Assembly: GCF_000025885.1 (NCBI RefSeq)
Contig: NC_014011.1
Location: forward strand, 1,488,001-1,552,000
Source of the DNA: Aminobacterium colombiense DSM 12261
GTDB taxonomy: Bacteria; Synergistota; Synergistia; Synergistales; Aminobacteriaceae
Length of the DNA: 64,000 nucleotides
Direction of reading: 5' to 3'
Under the pieces are notes generated by a model, which saw only the letters and a list, made by a program, of their open reading frames with translations, did no database searches and had not been told where the DNA came from. Shown in pieces: positions 8,900-19,617 of the stretch; the stretch's first letter is position 1; each line of letters starts with the position of its first letter. The translations under genes were made by a program, and so were the position numbers.

Positions 8900-9391
8900 T
8901 TGAGTCGAATTGATTTTGATGGTGCACCTGTAATGACACGAAGCGGCTACGAAAAGCTCACTGCCGAGCTTGTTGAACTCAGAAGCGATGGACGGGCGGA
9001 AATATCACGCCAACTGGAAGAAGCAAGATCCTTTGGCGATTTAAGCGAAAACGCAGAGTACGCCGCCGCAAAAGACGAACAATCCAAATTAGAATCACGC
9101 ATTTCGTGGCTAGAATTTCAGTTGAGCAAAGCTAAAGTAATAGATACTTCAGATGTGGATACCAGCCGTGTCACCCTCGGAACTACCGTCACAATAGAAG
9201 ATATCACACACAAAAAAGTTTTCACATATACTGTCGTTGGCTCAGAAGAAGCAGACCCTAAAATGAATCACATTTCATCTTCCAGTCCCGTAGGAAAAGC
9301 CCTTTTTGGGAAAACAATAGGAGAAGAAGTCCAGGTCAAAGTTCCTAGGGGAATAAGGAATCTGAAAATCGTCAGCATCGCTGTAATGTAA
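8900..9391 (+). CDS. greA: Transcription elongation factor GreA
   Basis: A 163-residue GreA. The N-terminal coiled coil contains MTRSGYEKLTAEL and SENAEYAAAKDEQ, which hold the acidic tip residues that enter the RNA polymerase secondary channel. The C-terminal FKBP-like domain ends SPVGKALFGKTIGEEVQVK. GreA stimulates cleavage of backtracked RNA. I chose the TTG at 8900 because AAAGGAGG ends nine bases before it. An in-frame TTG at 8891 lies immediately next to that site and is too close. It is one of only three plus-strand genes in the window and has its own promoter and terminator. Confidence 0.95.
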   Translation: MSRIDFDGAPVMTRSGYEKLTAELVELRSDGRAEISRQLEEARSFGDLSENAEYAAAKDEQSKLESRISWLEFQLSKAKVIDTSDVDTSRVTLGTTVTIEDITHKKVFTYTVVGSEEADPKMNHISSSSPVGKALFGKTIGEEVQVKVPRGIRNLKIVSIAVM

Positions 9392-9398
9392 TCAATTA

Positions 9399-9443
9399 AG
9401 AGGGCGCATCTCTGCCGCACTTAACGGCAGGCGCTCTTTTTTT
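9399..9443 (+). terminator. Rho-independent terminator of greA
   Basis: The inner arms CTGCCG and CGGCAG form a six-pair stem, extended by outer arms around AGAG and GCGCTCT and followed by seven T residues. It lies eight bases after the greA stop. The right arm overlaps the last codons of the convergent ddl gene. Confidence 0.8.
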
Positions 9444-10377
9444 CAAGGGACAGACAAACAACATGAGACAGAAAAGCTGGAAAATCATAACCTGCCGCCG
9501 CTGCAGCTTTAGGGGTCAGGCTTGTTCCTGTCATTCCTGGAGCAGTATTAACCTCCAGAACCCAGGGAGTGCCCTTTTCTTCAACTCTAAAATCCACACG
9601 TGCGTATCCTTCGCAACTAAGAGCTTCAAAGGCACGGCAGGCCATCTGATGGATATCTGAACGTATTGAAGGATCAAAGGGCGCCGGTACTATATAGCGA
9701 GTCTTTCCCGGCGTGTATTTTGAATCGTAATCATAAAACCCTTTTTCCGGGCAAATCATTACTTCAGGCAAAGCTTCCAGATACCCTTTCTGTTTCCAGA
9801 CAGTAACAGCCAGATCCACCCCATCAATATATTTTTCAATGACGCATCGACTATCATATTTCCAGGCCTCGTTAAAAGCATCAGAAAGCCCCTGGCTGTT
9901 ATGAACAACTGTTACTCCCAGGGTACTTCCACCATTGCAAGGCTTCACAACGACTGAGTGGTGCCTTTCCGCAAAATGCCGCGCCTTCTCAAGAGAAAAG
10001 GACGACCCTTTAAGAACAAGAACCCCTTCTGGAGTAGGAACCCCAAAAAGATTCAACAACCCCTTCGTAGCAGCCTTGTCCATAGAGAGGCAACAGGCAA
10101 GAGACCCTGACCCGGAGTAGGGCAACCTCAGCGCATCAAGTGCTGACTGCACTCGGCCATCCTCCCCCCAGCTTCCATGGAGAGCGATAAAAACACTATC
10201 AATATGACCTGTTTTTCTTAAATCCGACAGTTGACCCAAATCTGTTATGTCAAAGGGGACAACTTTAAATCCCGCTTCTTCCAAAGCAGAAACCACAGCT
10301 GCACCGCTCTTGAGAGAAACCTCCCTTTCCGGCCCATCCCCGCCATACAATACCGCAACATTCAACTTTTTATCCAC
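9421..10377 (-). CDS. ddl: D-alanine--D-alanine ligase
   Basis: An ATP-grasp ligase of about 318 residues. The N-terminus has AVLYGGDGPEREVSLKSG. The middle has VVKPCNGGSTLGV, the family phosphate-binding loop. The C-terminus has ARVDFRVEEKGTPWVLEVNTAPGMT, given here in its two usual parts, with the magnesium-binding EVN. The enzyme makes the D-Ala-D-Ala dipeptide for peptidoglycan precursors in the cytosol. I prefer the GTG at 10377 because it gives the normal short N-terminus of the family. A TTG at 10407 with a strong GGGGGAG site four bases away is the alternative. The gene follows lptD by a few bases, and its 3' end is shared with the greA terminator. Confidence 0.92.
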   Translation of the reverse strand: MDKKLNVAVLYGGDGPEREVSLKSGAAVVSALEEAGFKVVPFDITDLGQLSDLRKTGHIDSVFIALHGSWGEDGRVQSALDALRLPYSGSGSLACCLSMDKAATKGLLNLFGVPTPEGVLVLKGSSFSLEKARHFAERHHSVVVKPCNGGSTLGVTVVHNSQGLSDAFNEAWKYDSRCVIEKYIDGVDLAVTVWKQKGYLEALPEVMICPEKGFYDYDSKYTPGKTRYIVPAPFDPSIRSDIHQMACRAFEALSCEGYARVDFRVEEKGTPWVLEVNTAPGMTGTSLTPKAAAAAGYDFPAFLSHVVCLSLEKKSACR

Positions 10378-10419
10378 AATGTCATCCTCGTTTCGTTGAC
10401 CCAGCAAACAGCTCCCCCG

Positions 10420-12090
10420 CTAAAATGGGAAGGGATTGGAAAGATTTTTATCTCCTAGTGCCATGGGCTTGTCAGGAAAAGCATTAATGATCAGCTTCAT
10501 ACTTACCCAGTCGTCATTTGTCCGACTCAGGTCGTCCCGGTAAAAAAGCTGCCATTTCAGGCAGTCACTCGTGTCATATGTCAAGATGTAGGCACGTTCA
10601 AACCATTTCTCGGTGCGTATATTATAAGCGCCGCGTACAGTAAGAGAGAGGTCTCTTCCTATAGGGAAAGCAAATTGCTGATAAAGCTCTTCCAATTCGC
10701 CATAGTTATCCCATCTCATCGGGGATCTACCATCTACCCACCGTCTGCGGTACGCCGTCCTCATATCTAAAAAGCCCAGTTTGTATCCGGCTCCCAGAGA
10801 TAACCATGCAATCTTCTGCTCATCGTCGCCGCCATCATAACTATAATGCCAGTAACTTGAGGTCCAGAAGGGGCGTATTGGTGCCGGATTCCCGACTCCC
10901 GAAACAATTATTCCCAGCCCGCTGCGATCCGCTTCAAGAGTTCGACGTCCCCGCCTCTCTTCATAGCTTCCGTAGGTGCCAACCAGCCGCCATTTGGTGT
11001 TGACCCACGACATCAGTGGCCATGACGGGCTGTAAATATAGATCTCCGGCTCGCGGTAAAGAAGGTTCTTATAGATTTCACCGCCGCCCTTTTCTATATT
11101 AAGAGCCTCCCGCTGAGACCACCAGACCTTAGCCGACCAGCCGTTCCAGCTGCCTTTTACCCCCCAGGAAGGCCTGAATGTCTCTTCATCGGTAGTTTCT
11201 TCCCAGGAATATTCAAGATCACCGAAGAAGGAAGCGTTATCCAAGCCTAAAAAATCAAGATTCTGATGGGCTGAAACTGTCCATTCCATATTATTTTTCG
11301 TCCAGAAGACAGCCCCCACATGGGCGCCGCCATCTTCCCAGACAATGGGGCCGCTATAACCCAACCCCACGCCTTTATCTGAATCATAAACTATAGAGGG
11401 CATAAGTTCAGATTCAAGTTTATTCAGACTAACCACATAGTCAAAAGGATAGGTAAAAAGATATGATTTTCCTATATAAACCTTTGGTTTTTTAGCTACA
11501 ATGCTTTTACCCGGTATAATGGTCAGTTTTTTTGTGACAACACGGTAGTGGGGATTTTTCTCAGGGCACGTGGTCAGCTCGATGTCGCTCCATTTTCCAA
11601 TGGTGACCTTTTCTTTTATTCGGCGGGCTGACTTGCTGCTGATCCAACCTTTTTCAGCAGCCTTTTCTGTAGGGGCGAACTCCAGCTTTTCCCCCCGCAC
11701 AAACAATTGCCCCACACCTGCCGGCATCTCTCCTTTTGCACCTTCCAGAACGCCTTCTTCTGTTGGAAGGTGGTAGAAAAGACTTTCACCGTACAGCTTC
11801 TGTGTCCCAGAAATAATAGAGACGCTTTTGCCAGGCAACGCTTTCGCCAGTGCCTCCTGAGACGCAATATCAAAATCTATGGAATCGGCATATATTCTAA
11901 TGGCTCCATAACGAAGCAAGGCGTTCCCTTCAGCGGTGGCCAGGGATCCCTTTTCATTGTAGGCAACTGTTTCTGCTTCCAGAAACACTTCTGAAGGCTG
12001 TGCAGCCCAGCAGATACCTTTTGCCATAATAACAGCGAGGGCCAGTATGAATGCTATTCCGACTGCACTGCCACGAGCTATTCTCTCCAC
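10420..12090 (-). CDS. lptD: LptD/OstA-like outer-membrane LPS assembly protein
   Basis: A protein of about 556 residues with a signal peptide (IAFILALAVIMAKG then CWAAQ). An LptA/OstA-like N-terminal segment with EAETVAYNEKGSLATAEGNA follows, and then a long aromatic-rich region of alternating strands that fits a beta-barrel and ends in Phe. LptD is the outer-membrane translocon that inserts LPS. It is shorter than the roughly 780-residue proteobacterial protein, as in other non-proteobacterial diderms. I chose the GTG at 12090. It overlaps the lptC end by 13 bases and starts the signal peptide correctly, whereas extending to 12225 would only read lptC in another frame. A partner LptE is not visible here. 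Confidence 0.8.
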   Translation of the reverse strand: MERIARGSAVGIAFILALAVIMAKGICWAAQPSEVFLEAETVAYNEKGSLATAEGNALLRYGAIRIYADSIDFDIASQEALAKALPGKSVSIISGTQKLYGESLFYHLPTEEGVLEGAKGEMPAGVGQLFVRGEKLEFAPTEKAAEKGWISSKSARRIKEKVTIGKWSDIELTTCPEKNPHYRVVTKKLTIIPGKSIVAKKPKVYIGKSYLFTYPFDYVVSLNKLESELMPSIVYDSDKGVGLGYSGPIVWEDGGAHVGAVFWTKNNMEWTVSAHQNLDFLGLDNASFFGDLEYSWEETTDEETFRPSWGVKGSWNGWSAKVWWSQREALNIEKGGGEIYKNLLYREPEIYIYSPSWPLMSWVNTKWRLVGTYGSYEERRGRRTLEADRSGLGIIVSGVGNPAPIRPFWTSSYWHYSYDGGDDEQKIAWLSLGAGYKLGFLDMRTAYRRRWVDGRSPMRWDNYGELEELYQQFAFPIGRDLSLTVRGAYNIRTEKWFERAYILTYDTSDCLKWQLFYRDDLSRTNDDWVSMKLIINAFPDKPMALGDKNLSNPFPF

Positions 12091-12638
12091 GTCAGAGCGG
12101 CCCCCTTCTCCACATAAAATACACCATCTTCTGTGGCGCGCCCATAGTTTCCCCTTAATGTTCCCTGAGTGTGGTCGGCCGAAATTCCTTTTGGGAAAAT
12201 CCATTCTGCCTTGGCGCTGTTCCACTGAGCCTCAGGTGCTTCCCAGCTCACAGTAAAGGTCTCACTCTCAGTTACACCTTCCGGATTATATAACACGCCG
12301 TCTGAAGAGCCCTCATCAAAAACTCCTGAAGGAGCGATAACTCTCCAGCGATTGCCCTCAGAGATCTTCCCCGTAACCGTAATCTGTTCTGCCGCAATGA
12401 GACCGGATTTTCGCTCTGTCCGCTCTGCATGGATATGCCATATGCCGCCAGAAACTTCTTTTTCCATAGAAAGACTTTCAACCACAATAGCTGGTCCCTC
12501 TTTTACCACTTTCTTAATGGAATCAGGATCCAGGTGAAGGTCTCTCCAGGCTATCCACCCATAAAAGGCCATAAGGCCAGCAAGAACCAATAGGAAGATA
12601 TAGATTTTTTTTTTACCGCTGAACCTGCCAGCCATCAT
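12078..12638 (-). CDS. lptC: LptC-family LPS export protein
   Basis: A 186-residue protein with one N-terminal membrane anchor (IYIFLLVLAGLMAFYGWIAW) and a periplasmic domain made mainly of short beta strands. Its SSDGVLYNPEGV segment resembles the LptC/YrbK jellyroll. LptC links the inner-membrane LptBFG transporter to the periplasmic LptA bridge. It directly precedes lptD with a 13-base overlap, which supports the call, since overall LptC sequences are poorly conserved. The LptF/G-type permease is encoded far away at 43.4-44.5 kb. Confidence 0.75.
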   Translation of the reverse strand: MMAGRFSGKKKIYIFLLVLAGLMAFYGWIAWRDLHLDPDSIKKVVKEGPAIVVESLSMEKEVSGGIWHIHAERTERKSGLIAAEQITVTGKISEGNRWRVIAPSGVFDEGSSDGVLYNPEGVTESETFTVSWEAPEAQWNSAKAEWIFPKGISADHTQGTLRGNYGRATEDGVFYVEKGAALTWRE

Positions 12639-12711
12639 TTTCCTCCCCTACAGAACATGGCAGCCCCGGCCGATGTAAAATCGACCCAGGGCTTACCGAT
12701 TCTTCAGGATA

Positions 12712-13149
12712 TTATAGTCTGAAATCAATTATAGCCGACACTCCTACCCCCTGAACCCTCTTGAATTGCTTCACAGGGTTCTCTGAATCTATAGGGATCA
12801 GTATCTTCGTTCTGAGTCTGTCTCTAAAAGTTACTTCAAGCTGAGCCACAGCCTTCGTCTTCTGTATTGCTTCTCCACGCGGGCCAGCCACCTGAGCTGC
12901 TCCAATACGGGTTCCAGAACCAAGAGATACGATGGGAACCACCTTCGTATGGCCCTCAACCTTTGCCCCTTTATTAAAGGTGACAGTGTTGATGAAATCG
13001 TTAAGGGGACCCGCCACCTGAGAAACAATAAACCCTCCGCCCACTACTCCAATGAGATCGCCCAGGTCTATAGCCCAGGCCATGCCGGACAAAGAGATAA
13101 CGAAGGCCAGAACCACAGCCGCCAATTTCTTCTTTCCGTATTTCATCAT
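12712..13149 (-). CDS. Unknown exported protein, lptC-lptD operon
   Basis: A protein of about 145 residues with a clear signal peptide (KLAAVVLAFVISLSGMAWA) and then a glycine-rich segment DLGDLIGVVGGGFIVSQVAG. The rest is predicted beta-rich with a basic FRDRLRTKILIP stretch. I do not recognise a named family. The ATG at 13149 was chosen because AAGGAG lies nine bases before it; a longer in-frame start at 13179 lacks such a site. It sits between another unknown exported protein and lptC, so a role in envelope assembly is plausible but not shown. Confidence 0.7.
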   Translation of the reverse strand: MMKYGKKKLAAVVLAFVISLSGMAWAIDLGDLIGVVGGGFIVSQVAGPLNDFINTVTFNKGAKVEGHTKVVPIVSLGSGTRIGAAQVAGPRGEAIQKTKAVAQLEVTFRDRLRTKILIPIDSENPVKQFKRVQGVGVSAIIDFRL

Positions 13150-13193
13150 ATACTTCAACTCCTTCACTGCTGACGACACCTCGTAAGAAACTA

Positions 13194-14273
13194 TTAGTTG
13201 ATCGGCGTTAACGTGTCATCATTTGTCGCTGGTGCCTCTGCTACTCCCTGAGTTTCGTTTGTCGACACCGTATCAGATGATCCTTCTTCCGAAACCGCCG
13301 CGGGGCGCACCATCCCCTGCAGCCCCGCAGGAACGGGGTAGGCCGATATGCGAACTGTTTCTGCTGTTTCTACAAAAAGCTCGGTGCCCGCAGCAATTTC
13401 TTTCGCATCACCTCTAACAAGCATTCCGCCTGCAAGGCCAACAGGACCAAGAAGAATGGCCCCTATGAAACTCGTGCCGGCTGCCGCAATCTGAGCAGAT
13501 TCCGCTTTTGTTGCCTTATCTGCCTTCTCTCCGATGGTGAGGGCAATCATCTCTGGCCCTAAAGGCAGAAGGGTGTCCGCTCCAATCTTTATTTCCGCCG
13601 GGCGTCCGAAACTTCGAGGCTTTGTTACAGATTCTACATGGGCTAAAGCGCGACTGCCAGCTGGAGCCAACAACATGCTTCCCGAAACAAGATCTTCCGC
13701 AAGTTCCAGGTGCACATTGTCACCTGCTTTAACAGCTGCCGGGGATAATGTATCCTTAAACTTTACCCGCAATACCTGTCCCTGAGGTATTTCTGCATCT
13801 TGCCACGTGACATTTTCAGAAAGGATGAGTCCTAAAATGCGTTCCAATCTCATGGCCACAGGCTTATCTGGATGAGCTGTCCCTTCGAGGATGGTCTCAA
13901 GAGAGTCTACACGCCTATTTACCGGACCATAAGCATCCACTTTCTGGTTAATAGCCCACTCGGCCACTCCCAGTTTAAAAATCATAGAAGGCTGGCCGGA
14001 GGTTCCTTTTTCAAGAAAATCAAGAATTGCTCTCTGACGTTCGGCGATGCTTCCTGGCAGTTCCCGGCCAAAAAGGTCTTTTTCAATATTACCAAGCCTC
14101 TCAATCAAGCCGCCTGACTTTGTTCTGCCGTATAAAATATCTTCAATATGACTCAACGTCTGAAAGGTAGATGTCCCATCATCGGACTGTGCCCAGACAG
14201 CAGAACTGGAAACCCCTAAGAACAGGACTATAAGAACCATTACCGCCGTAGACAACTTCAGCATTTTCTTCAT
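13194..14273 (-). CDS. Unknown exported glycine-zipper protein
   Basis: A 359-residue protein. The signal peptide ends SSSAVWAQ. The N-terminal half has repeated helical units with the pattern LIERLGNIEKDLFGRELPGS. The C-terminal half is beta-rich and contains GQVLRVKFKDTLSP, then a glycine-rich hydrophobic segment GTSFIGAILLGPVGLAGGM near residue 270, followed by EIAAGTELFVETAE. The latter pair resembles the C-terminal part of envelope proteins that end in a glycine zipper plus an aGTel motif. I cannot name a family. It is followed after about 45 bases by another exported unknown, lptC and lptD, and preceded by pyrG. The start ATG has an AAGGAGGGACC site. Confidence 0.7.
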   Translation of the reverse strand: MKKMLKLSTAVMVLIVLFLGVSSSAVWAQSDDGTSTFQTLSHIEDILYGRTKSGGLIERLGNIEKDLFGRELPGSIAERQRAILDFLEKGTSGQPSMIFKLGVAEWAINQKVDAYGPVNRRVDSLETILEGTAHPDKPVAMRLERILGLILSENVTWQDAEIPQGQVLRVKFKDTLSPAAVKAGDNVHLELAEDLVSGSMLLAPAGSRALAHVESVTKPRSFGRPAEIKIGADTLLPLGPEMIALTIGEKADKATKAESAQIAAAGTSFIGAILLGPVGLAGGMLVRGDAKEIAAGTELFVETAETVRISAYPVPAGLQGMVRPAAVSEEGSSDTVSTNETQGVAEAPATNDDTLTPIN

Positions 14274-14305
14274 TGTGGTCCCTCCTTCGCACCTTTTTAA
14301 TCAAA

Positions 14306-15922
<1,617 letters not shown>

Positions 15923-15940
15923 CTAGGAAATAAAAATATC

Positions 15941-15979
15941 AAAAAAGATGGACCAGGGCCGCAAGAACCCCCTGGTCCA
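15941..15979 (-). terminator. Rho-independent terminator after the LysM/M23 peptidase gene
   Basis: On the minus strand TGGACCAGGG and CCCTGGTCCA pair over ten bases with a short loop, and TCTTTTTT follows. It lies about 40 bases downstream of the peptidase stop and just before the pyrG ribosome site, so pyrG probably has its own promoter. Confidence 0.85.
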
Positions 15980-16019
15980 GTTTATCGAATCTACACTCCC
16001 TTGTCATGGGGCCACCAGC

Positions 16020-17531
16020 CTATCGAAGCACCTTTAAGGGATTTATCGGGCTGTTATTTTTTCGCACTTCAAAGTGAAGATGGGGCCCTGTAGCCCGTCC
16101 CGAAGTGCCCACGAGACCAATCACCTGTCCCTGGCTGACCCGCTGGCCTTTTTTAACGCTCAAACTCGAACAATGGGCATAAAGGGTTGAATAGCCCTGG
16201 CCATGACTTAACACCACAACACGTCCGTAACCGCCCATCCATCCGGAGTAAACGACTTGTCCATCCTTTGCTGCCCTTATGCGATATCCACGGGACGCTT
16301 TTATATCGATTCCCGTATGAAAACTTTTACGGCGGGTAATAGGATGACGCCGCCACCCGAAGGGACTGTTAATACGCCCCACCACCGGCCATCTGAAAGA
16401 TCTTGAATATGTGGCGCCGGATTTTGAGGAGGATCCCTTGCCAGAAGAAGAACCAAAGGCTGAAACTTCTGGACGGGCTTCGGGAAGAAACAACTCTTCA
16501 CCGATCTTCAATATCGCAAGATCCACACGAGATTCATTGATCTCTTTGACCTTATCAATCGAAATCTGAAATTTCTTTACTATGGAATCTAAGGTGTCTC
16601 CCTTTTTCACAGTATAGAAGATTCCATCCTGATTAGGAATCCTCAGCTGCTTTCCAGGTTTTAAAACGTTGGGATCCTTTAGGTCGTTGCTTCCGAAAAG
16701 GGTATCAATTTCCAGACTGAAAGTGTTGGAAATAGACCAGAGACTATCCCCATTTGCCACAGTGTATGTGGTCACCTCCAGTGGTTTCACTTTCCGCTGT
16801 TTCTCTGCCAGTCTGGCCTTTCGAGTTCTCACTTCTTCAAGAACTATCTCCACATCATCTGGTGAATGAGGAATGAGAAGCTTCTGATTGAGCGTCAAAC
16901 GATTGGGATTTTTCAACTCGTTTGCTTTGGTGATATCCTCCACCGTAACATTATAGCGGGAGGCGATATCTATAAGGGTTTCTCCTGCTTTTACCGTATA
17001 CTCTTCCCATTTCGTCTTGACTTCAGAAAGGACAACCTCACTGACTTCTTTTGTCCCTTCCGGCACCTTTGCTTTTTCTGCGCCCTCTGCTTTATCTGCG
17101 CTTTCAGCACTTTCTTTTTCTACTCTAACTTCTTTCTCCTCTTCAGGAGCAATGACATCGACTTCTGGATCTACATCATCTGTGGCAAAATCAGAACTTT
17201 CACTGCTGGCCATAAGAACCTCACCGCCATAACCATAGTCTGAAAGGCCTTCTTCCTCGGGAAGGGGACCTATCCCTATGGTTTCATCAGTGAGATCCAT
17301 ATCATTGGCAACGGCACCAGACATATCTATTACAACAAAACCTGCCGGAAATTGCGCATTATCATCTTTGTTTTCCTGGTCATCCTGAAGATTTCCCCAT
17401 GCCACGCCCGCTGAACGATTACTGGCACAGACAGTGATGAATATGGCCGTACTGAACATAAGGAGCATAACAATCATAAAGCCCATACGGCCAGACTTAG
17501 AGTGGTTGCTGTTGGCTGGAGAATCCTTCAT
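16020..17531 (-). CDS. LysM-repeat M23 peptidoglycan endopeptidase
   Basis: A 503-residue protein with an N-terminal membrane segment (FMIVMLLMFSTAIFITVCA) and an acidic Glu/Ala/Lys-rich linker. Three LysM repeats follow, beginning YTVKAGETL, YTVANGDSL and YTVKKGDTL, and then a C-terminal M23 domain. The zinc ligands are His in SFHTGIDI (Asp in the same motif) and GPHLHFEV, with LYAHCSS between them. M23 enzymes cut peptide cross-links in peptidoglycan; NlpD/EnvC-like relatives can instead activate amidases, but here the metal ligands are intact. It acts in the periplasm or on the membrane outer face. It lies downstream of rho and has its own terminator. Confidence 0.92.
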   Translation of the reverse strand: MKDSPANSNHSKSGRMGFMIVMLLMFSTAIFITVCASNRSAGVAWGNLQDDQENKDDNAQFPAGFVVIDMSGAVANDMDLTDETIGIGPLPEEEGLSDYGYGGEVLMASSESSDFATDDVDPEVDVIAPEEEKEVRVEKESAESADKAEGAEKAKVPEGTKEVSEVVLSEVKTKWEEYTVKAGETLIDIASRYNVTVEDITKANELKNPNRLTLNQKLLIPHSPDDVEIVLEEVRTRKARLAEKQRKVKPLEVTTYTVANGDSLWSISNTFSLEIDTLFGSNDLKDPNVLKPGKQLRIPNQDGIFYTVKKGDTLDSIVKKFQISIDKVKEINESRVDLAILKIGEELFLPEARPEVSAFGSSSGKGSSSKSGATYSRSFRWPVVGRINSPFGWRRHPITRRKSFHTGIDIKASRGYRIRAAKDGQVVYSGWMGGYGRVVVLSHGQGYSTLYAHCSSLSVKKGQRVSQGQVIGLVGTSGRATGPHLHFEVRKNNSPINPLKVLR

Positions 17532-17566
17532 CCTTGTCCCTCCTTAAACACTCCTACTACTCTATA

Positions 17567-18943
17567 CTACGCCATCTTAATGGTCAACAAGAAATCTCGG
17601 TTTGTTGGCGATTTCTTCAGTTTGTCTATGATAAGGGATAAGGCTCCCGCTTCGTCCACATTCACCATTCTGCGCCGTAAAAGCCAGATTCTGCCCAGGT
17701 CTTCCTCACCCATAAGCAGCTCTTCCCGGCGTGTTCCAGACTTGGTAATGTCAACAGCGGGGAATATTCTCTGTTCCGCAAGTTTTCGTGAAAGATGAAG
17801 CTCCATGTTGCCTGTACCTTTAAACTCTTCATAAATGACATCGTCCATTCTGCTTCCCGTATCCACGAGAGCTGTTCCTATAACTGTGAGACTCCCGCCC
17901 TCTTCTATATTTCTGGCCGCGCCAAAAAATCGTTTGGGAAAATAGAGGGCCGCGGGATCCATACCGCCTGACAGTGTTCTCCCAGAAGGAGGAACAACCA
18001 GGTTTGAAGCTCTTGCCAGACGGGTAATGGAGTCTAAAAGGAGCACTACATCCTTGCCTGTCTCCACAAGCCTTTTCGCTTTTTCAAGGGCGAGATTAGC
18101 TACGCGAAGGTGCTCTTCAGCAGGACGGTCAAAGGTGGATGCGATTATTTCTCCATCCACAGATCTGGCCATATCCGTAACTTCTTCAGGGCGTTCATCA
18201 ATAAGCAGCACCATGAGTATGATATCGGGGTGGTTGACGGTCACCGCATTAGCTATCTTTTTCAAAACCGTGGTTTTCCCTGCCTTGGGGGGAGAAACCA
18301 AAAGGGCACGCTGCCCCTTTCCTATAGGAGCAAAAAGATCTATCAGTCGAGTAGAGATTTCGTCAGGGTCTGTCTCTAGCGTCAATCTGGAATCGGGGAA
18401 TATGGGGGTTAAGGTTCCGAAATGGGGCCTCTTCCGTGCGGCTTCAGGATCGGCAAAATTCACCATTTCTACCCGTAAGAGGGCCTCATAATGTTCCTGA
18501 TCCTTTGGAGGCCTCACCATTCCCCAGATGACATCGCCGTTGCGAAGTCCAAAACGCCGAATCTGGGAAGCAGAAACATATATGTCGTGATCGCTGGGCA
18601 ACAATCCCTTTGGCCGCAAAAAACCGTAACCCTCGTTCAATATCTCAAGGGTTCCACCGCCAAAGCGATAATTCAGCTGTTCTGCCTGTGTTGTAAGTAT
18701 AGAAATGATGAGATCATCTTTGCGAAGATTAGAGAAGCCGGTTACTCCTATATCTTTTGCTATCTTACGAAGTTCAGTTATGAGCTGTGAAGAGAGCTTT
18801 GCAAAATTATATCTCGGTTTCGGGACTGTCTTGGTTTCAGTCACTTCGGTCTCCGCCTCTGCTTCTGTTTCGTTCATCTCAGGTGTCTCCACCTCAGGTA
18901 TAACATCGAGAATATTATTCTCTGGATTCTGATTATCTGTCAT
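17567..18943 (-). CDS. rho: Transcription termination factor Rho
   Basis: A 458-residue Rho. An acidic Glu/Thr-rich N-terminal tail of about 45 residues is followed by the Rho N-terminal helical domain, the cold-shock RNA-binding domain (GYGFLRP), and the RecA-like ATPase. Its Walker A is SPPKAGKTT and its Walker B segment is [14 protein letters not shown]. It is a hexameric RNA-dependent helicase that ends transcription. The start overlaps the aldolase-like gene upstream by 11 bases. No bicyclomycin-resistance change is obvious by eye. Confidence 0.96.
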   Translation of the reverse strand: MTDNQNPENNILDVIPEVETPEMNETEAEAETEVTETKTVPKPRYNFAKLSSQLITELRKIAKDIGVTGFSNLRKDDLIISILTTQAEQLNYRFGGGTLEILNEGYGFLRPKGLLPSDHDIYVSASQIRRFGLRNGDVIWGMVRPPKDQEHYEALLRVEMVNFADPEAARKRPHFGTLTPIFPDSRLTLETDPDEISTRLIDLFAPIGKGQRALLVSPPKAGKTTVLKKIANAVTVNHPDIILMVLLIDERPEEVTDMARSVDGEIIASTFDRPAEEHLRVANLALEKAKRLVETGKDVVLLLDSITRLARASNLVVPPSGRTLSGGMDPAALYFPKRFFGAARNIEEGGSLTVIGTALVDTGSRMDDVIYEEFKGTGNMELHLSRKLAEQRIFPAVDITKSGTRREELLMGEEDLGRIWLLRRRMVNVDEAGALSLIIDKLKKSPTNRDFLLTIKMA

Positions 18944-19592
18944 GGCTTTTCCGATACCCCTCCCAGTCTAAAATAAATTGCTGCAAGCCTTTTTCTGTTA
19001 ATGGATGATTGAACATCTGCTTCATAACTTTGAAAGGCACCGTCACAATATGAGCGCCAGCAAGGGCGGCCTCCAGCACATGGGCTGGATGGCGAACGCT
19101 GGCTGCTATAATTTTTGTTGCAATGGAATGTATATGAAACACATCTGCGATATTTCGAAGAAGACCGCAACCCTCTTCGCCGATATCGTCAAGTCGTCCG
19201 ACAAAGGGACTCACGTATGTTGCCCCGGCAGCGGCGGCAAGCAGGGCCTGCTGAGGTGAAAACACCAGGGTCACGTTAGTAGAAACCTTTTCTTTTGAAA
19301 GCGCCTTAGCAGCTCCCATACCTTGTGGCGTCATTGGAATCTTCACTACAACGTGAGGCGAGAGTGCAGCCAACTGAAGCCCTTCTCGAATCATACCTTC
19401 CGTATCTGTTGCTATAACCTCCGCGCTGACAGGACCTTCCACAATACCTGTAATTGTCCGGATCAGCTGATGAAAATCCACAGCCCCCTCTTTGGCTACA
19501 AGAGAAGGGTTTGTTGTCGCTCCTGATATAACTCCCCAGGCAGCAGCCTGTCTTAACTCATCAAGATTAGCCGTATCAAGGAAAAATTGCAC
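18933..19592 (-). CDS. Transaldolase / fructose-6-phosphate aldolase family protein
   Basis: A 219-residue class I aldolase of the short transaldolase (TalC/Fsa) group. It has the N-terminal [14 protein letters not shown], the strand ending GATTNPSL, and KIPMTPQG, where the lysine is the likely Schiff-base residue. SPFVGRLDD and the C-terminal [12 protein letters not shown] are also present. It would be either a transaldolase of the pentose phosphate pathway, pairing well with the split transketolase at the left end, or a fructose-6-phosphate aldolase. Sequence alone does not separate these. It is directly upstream of rho with overlapping ends. Confidence 0.88.
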   Translation of the reverse strand: MQFFLDTANLDELRQAAAWGVISGATTNPSLVAKEGAVDFHQLIRTITGIVEGPVSAEVIATDTEGMIREGLQLAALSPHVVVKIPMTPQGMGAAKALSKEKVSTNVTLVFSPQQALLAAAAGATYVSPFVGRLDDIGEEGCGLLRNIADVFHIHSIATKIIAASVRHPAHVLEAALAGAHIVTVPFKVMKQMFNHPLTEKGLQQFILDWEGYRKSHDR

Positions 19593-19617
19593 CTATATCC
19601 CCTCTTCACTCTATTTA

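Noticed and set aside
12091-12225. N-terminal extension of lptD into lptC
   Set aside because: It only reads the end of lptC in another frame. The GTG at 12090 starts the signal peptide.
18027-18491. A long plus-strand open frame inside rho
   Set aside because: It is antisense to a well-conserved gene, has no ribosome site and low-complexity serine-rich composition, so it is a coding shadow. Similar antisense frames across the window were dropped for the same reason.
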